From the NCBI GenBank assembly GCA_050084985.1, contig JBITNC010000001.1, forward strand, positions 131,502,001-131,566,000: a DNA stretch of 64,000 nt, read 5' to 3'. The translations under genes were made by a program, and so were the position numbers. Each line of letters starts with the position of its first letter. The stretch's first letter is position 1. Positions 34,856-46,721 of the stretch are shown piece by piece. Below the pieces are notes generated by a model, which searched no databases, was not told the DNA's origin, and saw only the letters and a list, made by a program, of their open reading frames with translations. Origin of the DNA: Nageia nagi. Taxonomy: Eukaryota > Pinophyta.

Positions 34856-36374
34856 GCTTCGTAGTTATCTTTTTTTCCTTGGGCTCCATTTGAGGTCCCT
34901 CCTCACGTAGCTATTCTCTCTAGAGGTGGGACAACTAGAAGAATGTGGGAAGGTGGTAGGGTCTTAACATCCCATCTACCAACAATGCACTACCTAAACA
35001 TACTACTCATGCAATGAATTCTCAACAACCTTGGACTCAACCTACCCCTTAATTCTATTATATATCCATATGTAGGATAATTCAATCGAAAGGACTTCTA
35101 ATCCCTAATACACATCTCACATAAGAAGGTTCTAATATACATATCTTAGTAGACACTTGATATTTCTCTTACCTCAATAAATTCTTGTTAAAAATTGTAA
35201 TTGATCAAAATATTGACCTTTTTCATTACACCCAAGAGTTTTGTCACCAAGAGATCACCTAGAAGTTGAGTTAATCATACAAAGATTAAGTCAAATTGTA
35301 TACTACCATCTATCAAACTAAATAGGTTATCTAATTAGTTGGATCAATTATTCTCTGCCATAATAAAAAAAATCAACCAACCTTAAGGATAATAGAGACT
35401 AATAACCAAACTCCAAGTGAGGTTTCCAAATTTGGTGATCGACCTCAATACTAGTCCATTACAATAATCAAAAGTAGTCATTGATCACTTCCTCAAATAA
35501 AAGCAAGAAGTTGATGAATTCAACACTAGCCCACAATGGGGATTGATCAAATCAAATAAAAATATAAAGAAGAGATTCAATAATAAAATGTATAATTGTA
35601 TCTCCTCATCACACAACAATAGTATGAGGTACAAAAATCTTAGGACCAACACTAAAATAAAGTTCAACAACTTTAATAACAACATCAACAAGAGATAAAT
35701 AAAATTCAACTATTACAACCAAATGCAGATTGACTCTAGAAAGAATAATAATAATATTTGGTTGAAGGGAATTCAAGAGTTTTGACACTCAATTTCCACC
35801 AATGAAAAAGAAGTTGATATATATAGATACATCTGTATTGACATATAGATCATCATTGATAAGAACAAAAAATTGATATTTTTTGAAGATATCAATCAAC
35901 ACATTGATTAATACATAATAAAAGCACTAGAGTTCTTATGTAAATTTTGACTTTCACTGACTAATCTCTTAGAGATGAACAAAATCAATGAGGAGATGAT
36001 CGAAATGCAAGCAAAAAAAGGTAACAATATCATATTAGCAAACAATACAATCTAAAGATAGCTAACTTATATTGAACTCTTACAAAGGTAGATACACAAC
36101 TGATCGATAATCTTACAACAACCCAAGTCAAAATCCATATTGACATGATTATATAGTAAGTTAAGCATGGCATATTAGTCTAAATACTTCATATGCAATC
36201 ATACTTAACCAAGTATCGTTTGAAGTATTCATAAACAAAACCAAGGAGAATGATGTAATATTTCCATTTTAAAGATAATGAAGTTTTAAAGTGTTTAATG
36301 TTATTTTTTATCATGTATTGTTGATGAACAAATTCAAGAACAAAGAAAGATCAATGAGTTATCTCATAAAATGA

Positions 36375-36410
36375 ATATATATATATATATATATAATATA
36401 TATATATATT
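36375..36410. repeat. (AT)n microsatellite
   Basis: Alternating A/T tract of about 36 bp with one phase shift in the middle. Confidence 0.9.
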
Positions 36411-38290
36411 AAAGGAAGAAATTGAAAGATTTAAACCTCATAAAAGAATTGATGGTTAAAAATAGTTGAAAATTTTGTTAAGAAACACCCTAATGATAAA
36501 GAGTATGGATTGACAATATTAAAAAGAATATAACCAAAGAGAAAATCAAAGGTTAGGGTTGTTTAAGAAAATAACTTCTAAAGGAACCTACAAGAAACGT
36601 CAAAATAAGTTCAAAAATGTCTCCCAAAACTCTATTACTTTATGAAGAATGTGAAGATTTGAATAACATAAGCACTCTATTCCCATGTTCCTCATTAGAC
36701 ATGGATAAATATGTCACCTCTCCAAGATTGGTACAATTTTTGATATTATTAGCCCTCTTCCATTAAGCAAAATCATATGCCTAGGATATGGATATAATTA
36801 GTAATCAACTTACATTTATAATGAATGTTCAATAATTATTCTTAGATGAAGAATCATAATTTGATTTTATAAATATGATTTTTATGTTATGGCCTAGGCA
36901 TACGACTAAATATCAACTAAATTGTACATAAAACACTTAGTTTTAAGATATTTATTGATATCTAAGTGTGGTAACTATTATTCAATCTTTTGAGTTAGAA
37001 TGGATAACAGAGAAAATACCACTCTAAGCAATAGTGTACGAATACAATGAGAAACTTGTAAAGGAATATAAACCAAATGGGACATAGAAAAAATGTCAAT
37101 TTCAATGAACTTGGAAGCGATTACTGCAATGAAGAATCAAGGCCAATAATAAAAGACCACTTCCATCTCTACCTTAGCAATCAAAGTATTGAATAATTGA
37201 AGTCTCAAGGATGAGCCTTGATCTTAAGTTATGGAGAATGTTAGAAGGAGAGAAATCTAACTAATTATTATACGTAATTTAACCTAAGGCAAATAAGGAG
37301 AACTAATGTTGAACAAATACTTACGCACACCAATAAAGATTAGTGATTGAATCAATCGATTTGTTATTAATAAACATACCAATCCGGATTGACACCACTT
37401 TATAAAGAAGATGAGGAGATATGAAAGGAATCTCAAAAAAGGATAGATAAGTTTGAGAGTCAAGTTGAAGAAGAATTATCAAATAATTAATCAATATCAA
37501 TATATCAATTGTAATGATTGAATGTATTTGAATTTATATATTAATAAAGAGCAACCCATTTTTTTGCTCAATTACTGTCCCCTCATTTTCTACTTAGTAT
37601 TTCATATTTCTATTTCTCTTCGTTCTTTCAATCCAAATTGTTGGTAAAAACCCCATCAACTGAAACAATTATTTATATATTATTACATTTAAATTTAAAA
37701 GTACTACATCAATGCAATCTTCTTAAAAGGAAACAATAATTATTTCTACTTAAATTTCCTTATTTCTTAATTAATTAATTAGAAAGTACATATATTCAAT
37801 TGTTTTGTCAAATAAATAATGTTTGTGGACTTATTAGTGTATATATTATATTAAACAATATGTGGCTCAAAATAAAATAGAAAATATAAATGCCTTTACC
37901 AATGAAAATGATTAAATATGTTTTTTTTGCTTTTTTAACTTTTAAAACAAGACATTAAATAATTAAAGTTTTATGATTTGATGAAAGGACAAATTGAGAT
38001 AAAAAAGAGAAGCATGGAGAGAGATATTCCTTCACATTCCAAGATAGTAATGAACTAATATTTATTATTAATGTTATATAAATTAATCATACATAGTAAG
38101 GAAATGAGAAATGCTCTTTGAAATAGTAAAAGTAATGTGTTTAGAAGAAATTTTTTTTTATTAAATATTCTTAAAGATTATTATTTATTTTAATAATTTA
38201 CTTATACAATATTGATTTTTATTTCAATATTTTATCTTATTTACCCCTCTCAAATATTTACCTAAAGCCCTTGCATATATTTTAATAAGA

Positions 38291-40309
38291 CTAAAAATTT
38301 TCAAAAGCCCGAGTGTTAACCAGGTTGCAAGTTTTTAAGCCTGCATGGTCTTTTTCTTATCCCCGACAAAAATGGCTGTTGGGTAGGAACGAATGGAGGA
38401 TTATGAATGCGAGATATCTCACTCAACTTTAACATCTAATAGCGACATATATTTGAAATGCCCAAAGTTTTGTGTAAATATTAATACATGGTGTCACTTA
38501 GTAATCTATCTAGAGTCGTAGGTATTATGTCAAGTCTATATGGATAATGTTATATGTGATCTATCAGTGATACGTTGAGTTAACAAGTGTGAAATGTCAT
38601 TACGTATTACATGGTATATGATGATTATGGACATCATTGTTTGGTAGCAAATCAGTACGGCATACATTATTATCAAGATTTGCAGTATCATTAGTATAAT
38701 ATCTAGTATCGTTAATATGTCAGCAGGTATTATGTTGTGCTATGTGTTGAAGATTTTAAAGTAATTCCAAGTTGGTATACTTCCGTATATAGATTGATTG
38801 TAAATATATATATTTCTTAGATTAGAGATATGCTCTGCTGGCTGACAGATTTGTAGTCCTAAACTTTAGCATTCCAATTATGTATAGTGGCTATTTATGC
38901 CCACAATATTGTAAAGAGCAATGAGTATGAATAAAAAACGAAGTTTGACTCTATGATAATCACGTTAACTACAATGTTGTATTAGTCGAATGATATTATA
39001 AATATGGTCCAATAGAAAGTTTATTCCATTAGAGTCTTACTGTCATCATTTTATAATATTTTCATTGTATGCGTAGACTAGTGTATGCTGTCTAAATGTT
39101 AGATGATTGAGCGTGTTTAGGGGCCATCCACTATTACAGAATAGTTTGCACACCATTTTGCTGGTCTTTTTTTTGTGAAGTTTATCAGTTACAAATGATA
39201 GTGTGGTTAGTGACACCAAAGTCCCAGTAATGGTAATACACACATTCCTCTCAAATATCGAAGATCATCGAAGTCATCACCAAAGAAAAGACAAGTCTAC
39301 AAATAATGAAGAGGTGAGTCTACAAATAATGAAAAGGTGCAGATGAAAAATCAAAGCAACATTAAAGGCACGGCATTGTCATCTTCTTTTTATCTCCTAT
39401 CCCTGATAGACTACAGCATGAGCTATGTCAAATCAAGTGGCTTCTCCAAAAGATTCAGTACTATGGAGTTCTGGAAACCATAAATGCTGCAGAAAGAAAT
39501 TATCAAGGGAAATGAAAGTCACTACAGATAACCCCTCAAGATTTTCCAATTACGTTGGCATAATTGTTTCACCATCAGATCCAATATGCCACGTTAAATG
39601 AAGATATCTACCTAGAAGGAGATCTAAATTTCACGTATTGGACTTGCAATATTTGCCAACGAAAGTGGCCATTAATTTTGCACTCACAAATTTAAGTTCT
39701 TCTCATATGGAAGATAGTGTAGCTTAGGAATTTGCTTTCTGCAAGTAGCTATAATATTTATTTCTATCAGCAGACGTGATAATATAGCTTTCAAACTCCT
39801 ACTCAGTGGCTATGTTGTATAAATTTATCTTTCAAGCATTGTAAAAGGGTCCTTCCTTAGCATTTTCTCATATGCTTCTCGTAATAGAATTTTTGGGTTT
39901 AGTTCGGTTATATTGCCCTTCCTTGTGCTATGGATATTAGTGTCTATTTCCAATTTTTGTTGATCATGGATGTCTATGGATGAACGCAATATGGAATTGA
40001 CCCTGAGCTAAAGATCATTATAGATGGTTATATTTGGGTTATGACATCTTGTGCATGTTACCCTTTGGATTGGGTTATTCTTGGTGGTTATGGGAGGAGT
40101 ATTGAATCATTTTCCCTTCTTTGTGCTACGACTATTGGTCTTGCTCCCTTGCTTTTGCTATGGGGATTCATGTTAATATGAGGCATTTAAGCCTATTGTC
40201 CCTCACCACATTTCCATTTCTTTATTCCCAATAGTTCTTAGATTCATTTCCCTTTCAACATTTTCCCATCTCTTTCTTTTACTTTCGACCTTCATACATA
40301 AGCTGCCCC
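38291..40309. other. host-like non-repetitive stretch upstream of a candidate exon
   Basis: Composition is less AT-rich and has more CpG than the retroelement blocks, resembling the B3 locus. No domain is readable. At 38890-38940 'ggctatttatgcccac' is followed about 40 bp later by 'gagtatgaataaa', the promoter and polyadenylation spacing of an LTR, so an old solo LTR may be included. The last 80 bp before 40310 are pyrimidine-rich like a plant 5' UTR. Confidence 0.3.
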
Positions 40310-40395
40310 ATGGCAAGCGAAGCGAGAGATGTCTTGTATTCAAAGGTTGGGGAATTTATTCTCCATCCAATGCTTGGCCAACCTAATGTCTCCAC
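40310..40395 (+). CDS. candidate first coding exon of an unrecognised gene
   Basis: An ATG in good context (gccccATGGC) opens a 28-codon frame encoding MASEARDVLYSKVGEFILHP and then MLGQPNVS. It runs into a strong plant 5' splice site at CAC|GTAAGG (GT at 40396), in phase 2. Upstream is a C/T-rich stretch typical of a 5' UTR, and CpG is locally retained. Directly after it begins decayed gypsy sequence, which would lie in the first intron. I do not recognise the protein and found no matching second exon in the window. It may be the first exon of a gene with a very long intron extending beyond the window, a decapitated gene fragment, or chance. Confidence 0.25.
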
Positions 40396-41329
40396 GTAAG
40401 GTTGCATTCTATAGGTCAATACTTATGTTTATAATTATATCATTATTTGATAAATAAATATGTAATAATATATTCTAATATTTTGCAATTCAAATTGTAA
40501 TAAAAAAGGAAATACATAAGAGGACAATTTATATATAGAAGACGATCAACCAAAAGATACAATATACCCACTAGTAAAGATTGCCCCTATAAACTTAGAG
40601 AGTACATCAAATATTGTAGATGACACTAGACAACAAGATCAAATGGAAACAAATTGATATTTAAAAGAGAATACCCTTCATTCCCTTAAAATGGAAGATT
40701 TAGAAGGAACTAATGGAACCATACATCAAGAATCGATAGAAGTACTGAAATCATCAAATAGAAAATATGATGATGGATATAACATCAAGAACAAAAATCT
40801 AACAATATACACTAACGATCTTTATTTTCTCAAGTATGACACACACCTAGTTTAAGCTATTGGTCAAAGTCTACTATGAGATATTCAAAACTTGTGCCCC
40901 AAGGAAAGAATAATAACTTCATTAGAAAGTGATGATGGGTAAATTAGAACTTAACACAAAAATGTAAAATCAAAGGAAGCCCCCTTCCCCACAGTAATCT
41001 CCATATAGAAATGAGGACACTAATAATAACATGATATTGATCCACCTAAATACAATATGTTACAAACTTGAGTACATCCCAAGGTTCTCGCCACCCTTCT
41101 CACCCATTGATGAAACTGAATTACTTTAGCATTGAGTAAATATTGATAGAAAACCAAAGATTATGAATCAACATCACCTCCAAGAATAGGAGGAGGTGTT
41201 GATCCAACCTTTCAAGATATATTTGAAGTAATAGGAGTATAATACTTTGATATAACCTTACTACGAGATAAACCAAGATTTGAGAATAGACACCAAAGAC
41301 AAAAAAGTAAGAAATCTATCTCTTTGTAA
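40396..41329. other. AT-rich sequence, probably 5' part of the following gypsy element
   Basis: No domain is readable. It should contain the LTR end, primer-binding site and gag N-terminus of the plus-strand gypsy element, but none was identified. Confidence 0.3.
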
Positions 41330-42700
41330 TTCGAGAAGGAAAATTCAAGTGATACAAATAACATCGAATATGGTCACTTTAATAAAATTATTAATTTTTT
41401 AAAAAGATACACATGATGCAAAGGAACACTTATTTATATTAGAAAATGATTGGTAACAATGGGCTATTATAGAGGATAAAACCAAGCTTTTGATTTTATT
41501 ACCACTTTACAAGATGAAGTACTCTAACCCTTAGACAATCAAATCAAACATGGTGAGAAATTAAAGTAGACTTCGAAGTTGAATGCCACTTCTTAGAAGA
41601 TGGGATGTAAAGAGTTAACAAAATGAGAGACATGATCCAAGTACCCTAATAAACTATACAAGAATTCAACAAAAGATTTAAAACTACACAAAGGAAATTA
41701 TAGGAACCTACGATAAAACAAATAAAAAATGGAATGGATCATATCTAATTTACAATCACATATTTGGTGAGTAATGAAAAAGATATATCTTTGTTACATC
41801 AATTCTCTCCAAGATTCCATATAAATTGAATCACAACCATGGTGATAGAAAGGAGTTGATCATATGTTATTAGAGAAAATTAAGTATCTAAGTAGTAAAA
41901 TCACTACAAAGAACCTATAAAATTAAATGATAACACCACTAACTAGAAAAAATACTTGGTGTTAATTATGTACTAGGGAGGGGCATGCTTCGATCAAATG
42001 TCCATAGATCAAGAAACCAATACAAGAATGTTTTAGGTATGTTGAACCATGGGAATACACAACATGCATAATTATTTAATAATAAGAGTAATAAATAGAG
42101 GAATGTTTGATATACTTGGGCCAAATTGTAGCAAATGTGGGTCATAGAATCACTAGACCAAACATTGTAGAAGAAAGGAATTTTTAGATGACATTGAAAT
42201 AGACCTTAGAAAGAAATAGAAAGGAAACCAAAGAAATAGAAAGGAAACCATACTAACCACTTTCATAAAAACCCATCAAATGATCTAAACCAACCCCATT
42301 TATCGATGATATAGGAGTGTCATATATCGCTATAGTAGCATCTTCTCAAACATAACCACATAATGACCAAATGCAATATAACAATAACCACCCTCCAAAT
42401 AGATATCACGATAATAATCAAGACAATGGCTAGGGAAGAGGGACATATAATAGAGGAGGATTTAATAATCAAGGATGTGGATAGGATAAAAGATCATAAT
42501 GTTTTATTTGTGATGATAGTACCCATAGATACTTTGAATGCCCATACCCTAAAAAATTCATTCAATGCTAGTATTATCAATAATTGAATTACCATGTTTA
42601 CATTGTATGCCCCAAATGTCTCAAAGATATGTTGGATAATTTTTTGAATACAAAAAATACCAACAAAACTATTCAACCTAATGTGAACATTATATAAAAG
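41330..42700 (+). pseudogene. gypsy gag remnant with two zinc knuckles
   Basis: The capsid part reads WAIIEDKTKLLILLPLYKMK and later TIQEFNKRFKTTQRKL, the 'F..RF......L' block of plant gag. A first CCHC motif with stops at two positions is at 42127-42168 (C-x2-C-x4-H-x4-C). A second, CFICDDSTHRYFEC, is perfect at 42500-42541, and a third Cys/His cluster follows. CCHC knuckles bind genomic RNA. The frame is broken by many stops. Confidence 0.8.
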
Positions 42701-43869
42701 TATCATTTATAAAAATATACAAAGTTGATTATACAAAAATAGACGAAGCATCTATTTATCAAACCTTAGAAAATAGAAGATGGATGAAAATAAATTATAA
42801 AAATTGAGAACAAAACATCATATCACAAGTGTAATATATGACACCAATCACCTATGTAATGACCACGTTTGGGATTAACAAATTAGATTTAGTGAACTAG
42901 CTATTTAGGAAATAATACCTGAGAAGCAATATTTGGATGTAGATGTACATAAAGAAAGTACTATATTGAACTAAAAACTCTCCCAAAGTATAACTTATTA
43001 ATAAAAATAAATGAATTCTTAGAATAAATGAAATCAGTAAAATTGAAGCATTATATGATACTTTAATGGCTATTATAGTTAGGTGGTAGAGCACTCATAA
43101 AATCACTTTTAGTTCATAGAAACAAATAGTGTGGCATATGAAATTATGCTTCAGGATCCCATCAATACCAACATACACTATTACACAATACGATATAAGT
43201 TCAAATCCATTGATACATATCAAACATTGTGAAAATAGTTGAAACACATCCTCAAAATAGGAATCTACTACTTGGATTCATGTGTTCTACTAAACTTTAG
43301 GAACTTTATTGTGCACATGGTATATTCAATAAGTGATTAGGAGAGAAATGAGATGTTGGGAAGAAATGAAAGATGAATTCATAAGAACATTTATTTTCTA
43401 TGATAATAATCTAACTATACATCAAGGGTTACTTAAAATCAAACAACTATTACTCTCAAACTTCACCAAAGATTATACTCAATTATGTAAAATACCACAA
43501 CAAAAAGAAAAATAATGCATCCTATAACTAATTGAATCCTATGAAATGAAAATAGTATATAAAAATAAAAAGAAAACTAAGTCAGATCAAGATGAACTAG
43601 AAGAAAAAATAAAAAATCTACCATACGAAGTTGAATAAGGATAAATAGATATGATTCTTAAAAAACATGAAATACCACCTTATGAATCTAGTCTCAAGAT
43701 AAAGAAAATCAACATTAGCTGTAATTCTTTACCCTAAATGATGATAATCAATGACTACTAGACATAAGAAGTAGTCAATACAATTTACAAAGTTTAGATT
43801 GAATACTAAGATTTATTCCCATGAAATATGATGGAGTTAAAAGGAATCAAAGAGTAAATTAAAGTAATA
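42701..43869 (+). pseudogene. gypsy gag-pol junction region, protease not identified
   Basis: A protease should lie here but no D-S/T-G motif could be read. Instead, 43333-43515 has WEEMKDEFIRTFIFYDNNLT and LLKIKQL, which resembles a capsid block ('W..M...F...F.......L..L.Q'). It is out of the usual order, after the zinc knuckles. It could be a second decayed gag or a chance similarity. Confidence 0.4.
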
Positions 43870-44550
43870 AATATTAGACTAAAATAAGATTTTAAACCCC
43901 AAAAATAATAACCATACCAATTAAATCCTAATCTAAAAATTTGTATAGAGGAAGCTAGTGATAAAATGATTGAAGATGACATTATATCACTCACCAATAA
44001 TACTAACTATATTAGTCTAATGGTAAAATAAAATAAGAAAATTAATGACATTCAAATATATGTCAATTTTAGAGAGCTCAATAAATCATGTGAACACAAT
44101 CCTTTTCCTACACCATTTACTAAAGAAATACTAAAAAATATTATTGGAAATGAGCTTTACTCCTTTACAGATGTATTCTCAAGATATTACCAAGGAAAAA
44201 TTGTTAAGGAAGACCAACCAAAAATAAAATCATTGAATGGGGATATTTTACGTATAATGGCATACCCTTTGGAATAAAAAATGTGCCAACAATTTTCTCT
44301 TGAATTATGATACATGCATTTAAATATTTTATACATGATTTTGTTGAATTACATCTTGATGGTTGGACAATATTATATATGCTAAATAATCACATTCAAG
44401 ATTTGAGACTAATATTTTATTGATGTCAATAATTTCAAATATCATTAAGCCTAAAAAAGTGCTTATTCACTATTCCATATGGCATCTTACTTGGCCATAT
44501 TATTTACAAAGAAAGATTAATAGTTGATATTACCAAAATAATAAGATTAA
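43870..44550 (+). pseudogene. gypsy reverse transcriptase remnant
   Basis: Frames give LNPNLKICIEEASDKMIEDD, INDIQIYVNFRELNKSCEHN and GNELYSFTDVFSRYYQGKI. These are RT motifs 1-3 ('V..E...L...G.I', 'R.C.DFR.LN', 'FS..D..SG..Q'). The catalytic Asp of motif 3 is kept in FTDVF, while the SG after it is now SR. The YLDD motif region reads 'LLNYILMVGQ', so the double Asp is not readable in frame. Non-functional. Confidence 0.75.
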
Positions 44551-44859
44551 TAAATATCCCACTACCAAAAAATGTAAAATAAATTAAAAAATTCCTTGTA
44601 AAAACATAATTCTATCAATAATTTATTAAAAATTATACCACGCTGGTGTACCAATCGATCATTTGACCAAGAAAAACTACTTCTATTGGTTGATTGAATG
44701 TCAAAATAATTTTGAACTATTGATAGTAAAGCTATCTAATGCACCTATCTTAATGTTTCCTGATTCGATAAAAGAATTTCATTTTTCATGGAATAAAAAT
44801 TAGTGTCATACTTTCTCAACTAGATGCTTGGAACATTGATAATCCTATCTATTTCTTTA

Positions 44860-45130
44860 GTCAAAAGCTAATAATCAATAAAAAGAACTATACTATCATC
44901 AAACAAGAGGCACTAGCTATGGTTTATGCCTTACCAAAATTTAGATATTACCTTTTAGCTACTTCTTTTATGTTCTTCATTGAACATGACATATTACACT
45001 ACCTATTAAATACACCAGTAATCTAAGGCCACACATGTTGATGGATAATTTTATTTTAAGGATTTTAGTTCAAAATAGTTATGAAACTAGGAAATTGGAT
45101 TATCATTCCTAATATATTATCAAGATTGGA
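44860..45130 (+). pseudogene. gypsy RNase H remnant
   Basis: Reads NYTIIKQEALAMVYALPKFR, YYLLATSFMFFIEHDILHYL and LNTPVI, then after stops GNWIIIPNILSRLEHG. These match the 'NY...EKE.LA.V.A..KFR.YL.G..F...TDH..L.YL' and 'N..AD.LSR' blocks of gypsy RNase H. The catalytic Glu of QEALA is kept. The Asp in 'TDH' is now Glu-His (IEHD). Confidence 0.8.
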
Positions 45131-45379
45131 GCATGGTAAGATAATTAACATTGATGATGACCTATACCAAGATTCCACTTGTTCCATATTGAAGTTGCAC
45201 CAGATGACTTACAAGAAATGACTATTTTTTAACTTTTGAATAATTTCCAAAAACCCTTCACTAAAAGAGAAATGCAAACAATTGACTAAACCACTGATTT
45301 ACACCATTATTTTAGGAGAAATATATAATATAGGTATGGATGAAGTGATTCATTGGGTATCAATAAAATATGAATTATA

Positions 45380-46100
45380 AGACCACAAAGGGATCGTAGT
45401 AGAACATTTCAATGATAAAATTACAAGTAAGAAAATAATGCAAGATGGAATTTGGTGGCCTTCACTCTATCAAGACTCATATACATATGCCCAAAGTTGT
45501 GATGCATGCTAGAGAGTCAGTAAACCATCAACAAAGAGATGAACTACTACTTCTACTTATTCTATCAATACTTCCTTATGTAAAATGAACGATTGATTTT
45601 GTTGGACCATTATTTCCCTTATCTTAAAGGGCCAATTGGAGATATATTATAACAAGATTTGAATATCTTATATGAGAATGGAAGACATTGCTACAAAATA
45701 CTGTATATCATAAGAAACCACCAAGTTCATCTATCAAAATATTATTACTAAGTTTAGATATCCCAAAGAGATTGTAAGTGATCAAGGAAAATATTTTATG
45801 AATCATATAATTAAATAACTTTTTAGTAAATTCATTATCCAACATGAATGAATTTCCCCCTACCATCCATAAGAAAATGGAACAGTCAAATATTTTAGAT
45901 AAAATATTAGAAAGGTATTTTAATAAAAAATATAAATATAGGTTGATCTGATTGGTGAGATAAGCTTCAAGAAGTACTATGGCCCTATATAACCACATAC
46001 AAATGAATCACTAAGAAAACCCTATTTGATTTAGTTTATGGATTAAAAGTTATAGTTACTATGGAATTTTAAGTTCCCTTACTCTGGATTGCAATTGATA
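45380..46100 (+). pseudogene. gypsy integrase remnant
   Basis: Reads EHFNDKITSKKIMQDGIWWP, then SLYQDSYTYAQSCDAC (zinc-binding H..H..C..C with stops around), then KFRYPKEIVSDQGKYFMNHI, containing the second catalytic Asp in 'SDQG.YF'. ENGTVKYF matches 'ENGQ.E', so the third acidic residue (Glu) is now Lys. Several stops. Non-functional. Confidence 0.75.
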
Positions 46101-46708
46101 CTCATCTTGATGATCGAATGTCCTTAAAATAATGAATATTTACCATTGATCAACTAAATGAAAATAGAAAAATTACATTACATAGTCAAATTTAGAAAAA
46201 TAATTGATAAAATGTTTACTATGATCAACATATAAAAGCTTGAAGCTTTTTTTTCGATGACAAAATCCTCTTGTAGGAAAATAGATATAAACATAAATTG
46301 AGAAAATTAAAAATTCAATGGCTTGGACTCTACAATGTTGAAAATATAAAAGAAAAGGGTATCATCTAAATGATGACACTATATGGACATATTTGAGAAG
46401 GATATGTAAATGGTTATCATTTAAATAAAAAAACATTATGGGACACCTAAAAAAAAAACCAAATCCTAACAAAAACTAGAAATGATATTGCTAAGTGAGA
46501 GATCAATAAAAAAACAAAACCCCTAGTAGTTGAACTCTTGAAAAAAATAACTTGATAGTGAAAATCCATTTATGAACACTATTAGATAAATAAGGATTGA
46601 AAAATAAAAATTTGGTGATCCTTAAATAGGAAAAAAAGAGAAGATAAAAACAACAAGAGAAGATGATAGTAAAACATTTTTTTACTAAATCGATTGATAT
46701 TATGCTTT

Positions 46709-46721
46709 AAGGTAGGGAGTG
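46709..46721 (+). promoter_or_regulatory. polypurine tract and probable 3' LTR start
   Basis: AAGGTAGGGAGTG is immediately followed by TGTTGATCACA at 46722, the expected PPT-LTR junction, about 600 bp after the integrase motifs. Confidence 0.55.

Larger units (their letters stand above)
32841..38290. other. unassigned AT-rich region with several simple and tandem repeats
   Basis: No protein domain was recognised on either strand over about 5.4 kb. It holds a tandem repeat at 33829-33950, a 25-bp minisatellite at 34755-34855 and an AT-dinucleotide tract at 36375-36410. The 5' LTR of the copia element should lie near 32.9-33.5 kb but no match to its 3' LTR was seen. The frame at 35485-35709 is low-complexity Leu-rich and not a gene. 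Confidence 0.4.
41330..46721 (+). mobile_element. Ty3/gypsy element, plus strand, heavily mutated
   Basis: Plus-strand order is gag core and two CCHC zinc knuckles (41330-42700), a poorly readable middle, reverse transcriptase (about 43870-44550), RNase H (about 44860-45130), integrase (about 45380-46100) and a polypurine tract at 46709-46721. Polymerase before integrase defines gypsy. The phrases FRELNKSCEHNPFPTPFTKE and ELYSFTDVFSRYYQ place it with the non-chromovirus plant gypsy group. In-frame TAA/TAG/TGA are very common, largely where Gln or Trp is expected, which fits long-term deamination. A 3' LTR start is suggested but no 5' LTR was recognised. Confidence 0.8.

Noticed and set aside
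41330-46721. Possible endogenous pararetrovirus, because of CCHC motifs and RT without clear LTRs
   Set aside because: Integrase motifs, a polypurine tract and an LTR-like start follow the RNase H, and no movement-protein motif was seen. A gypsy element fits better.
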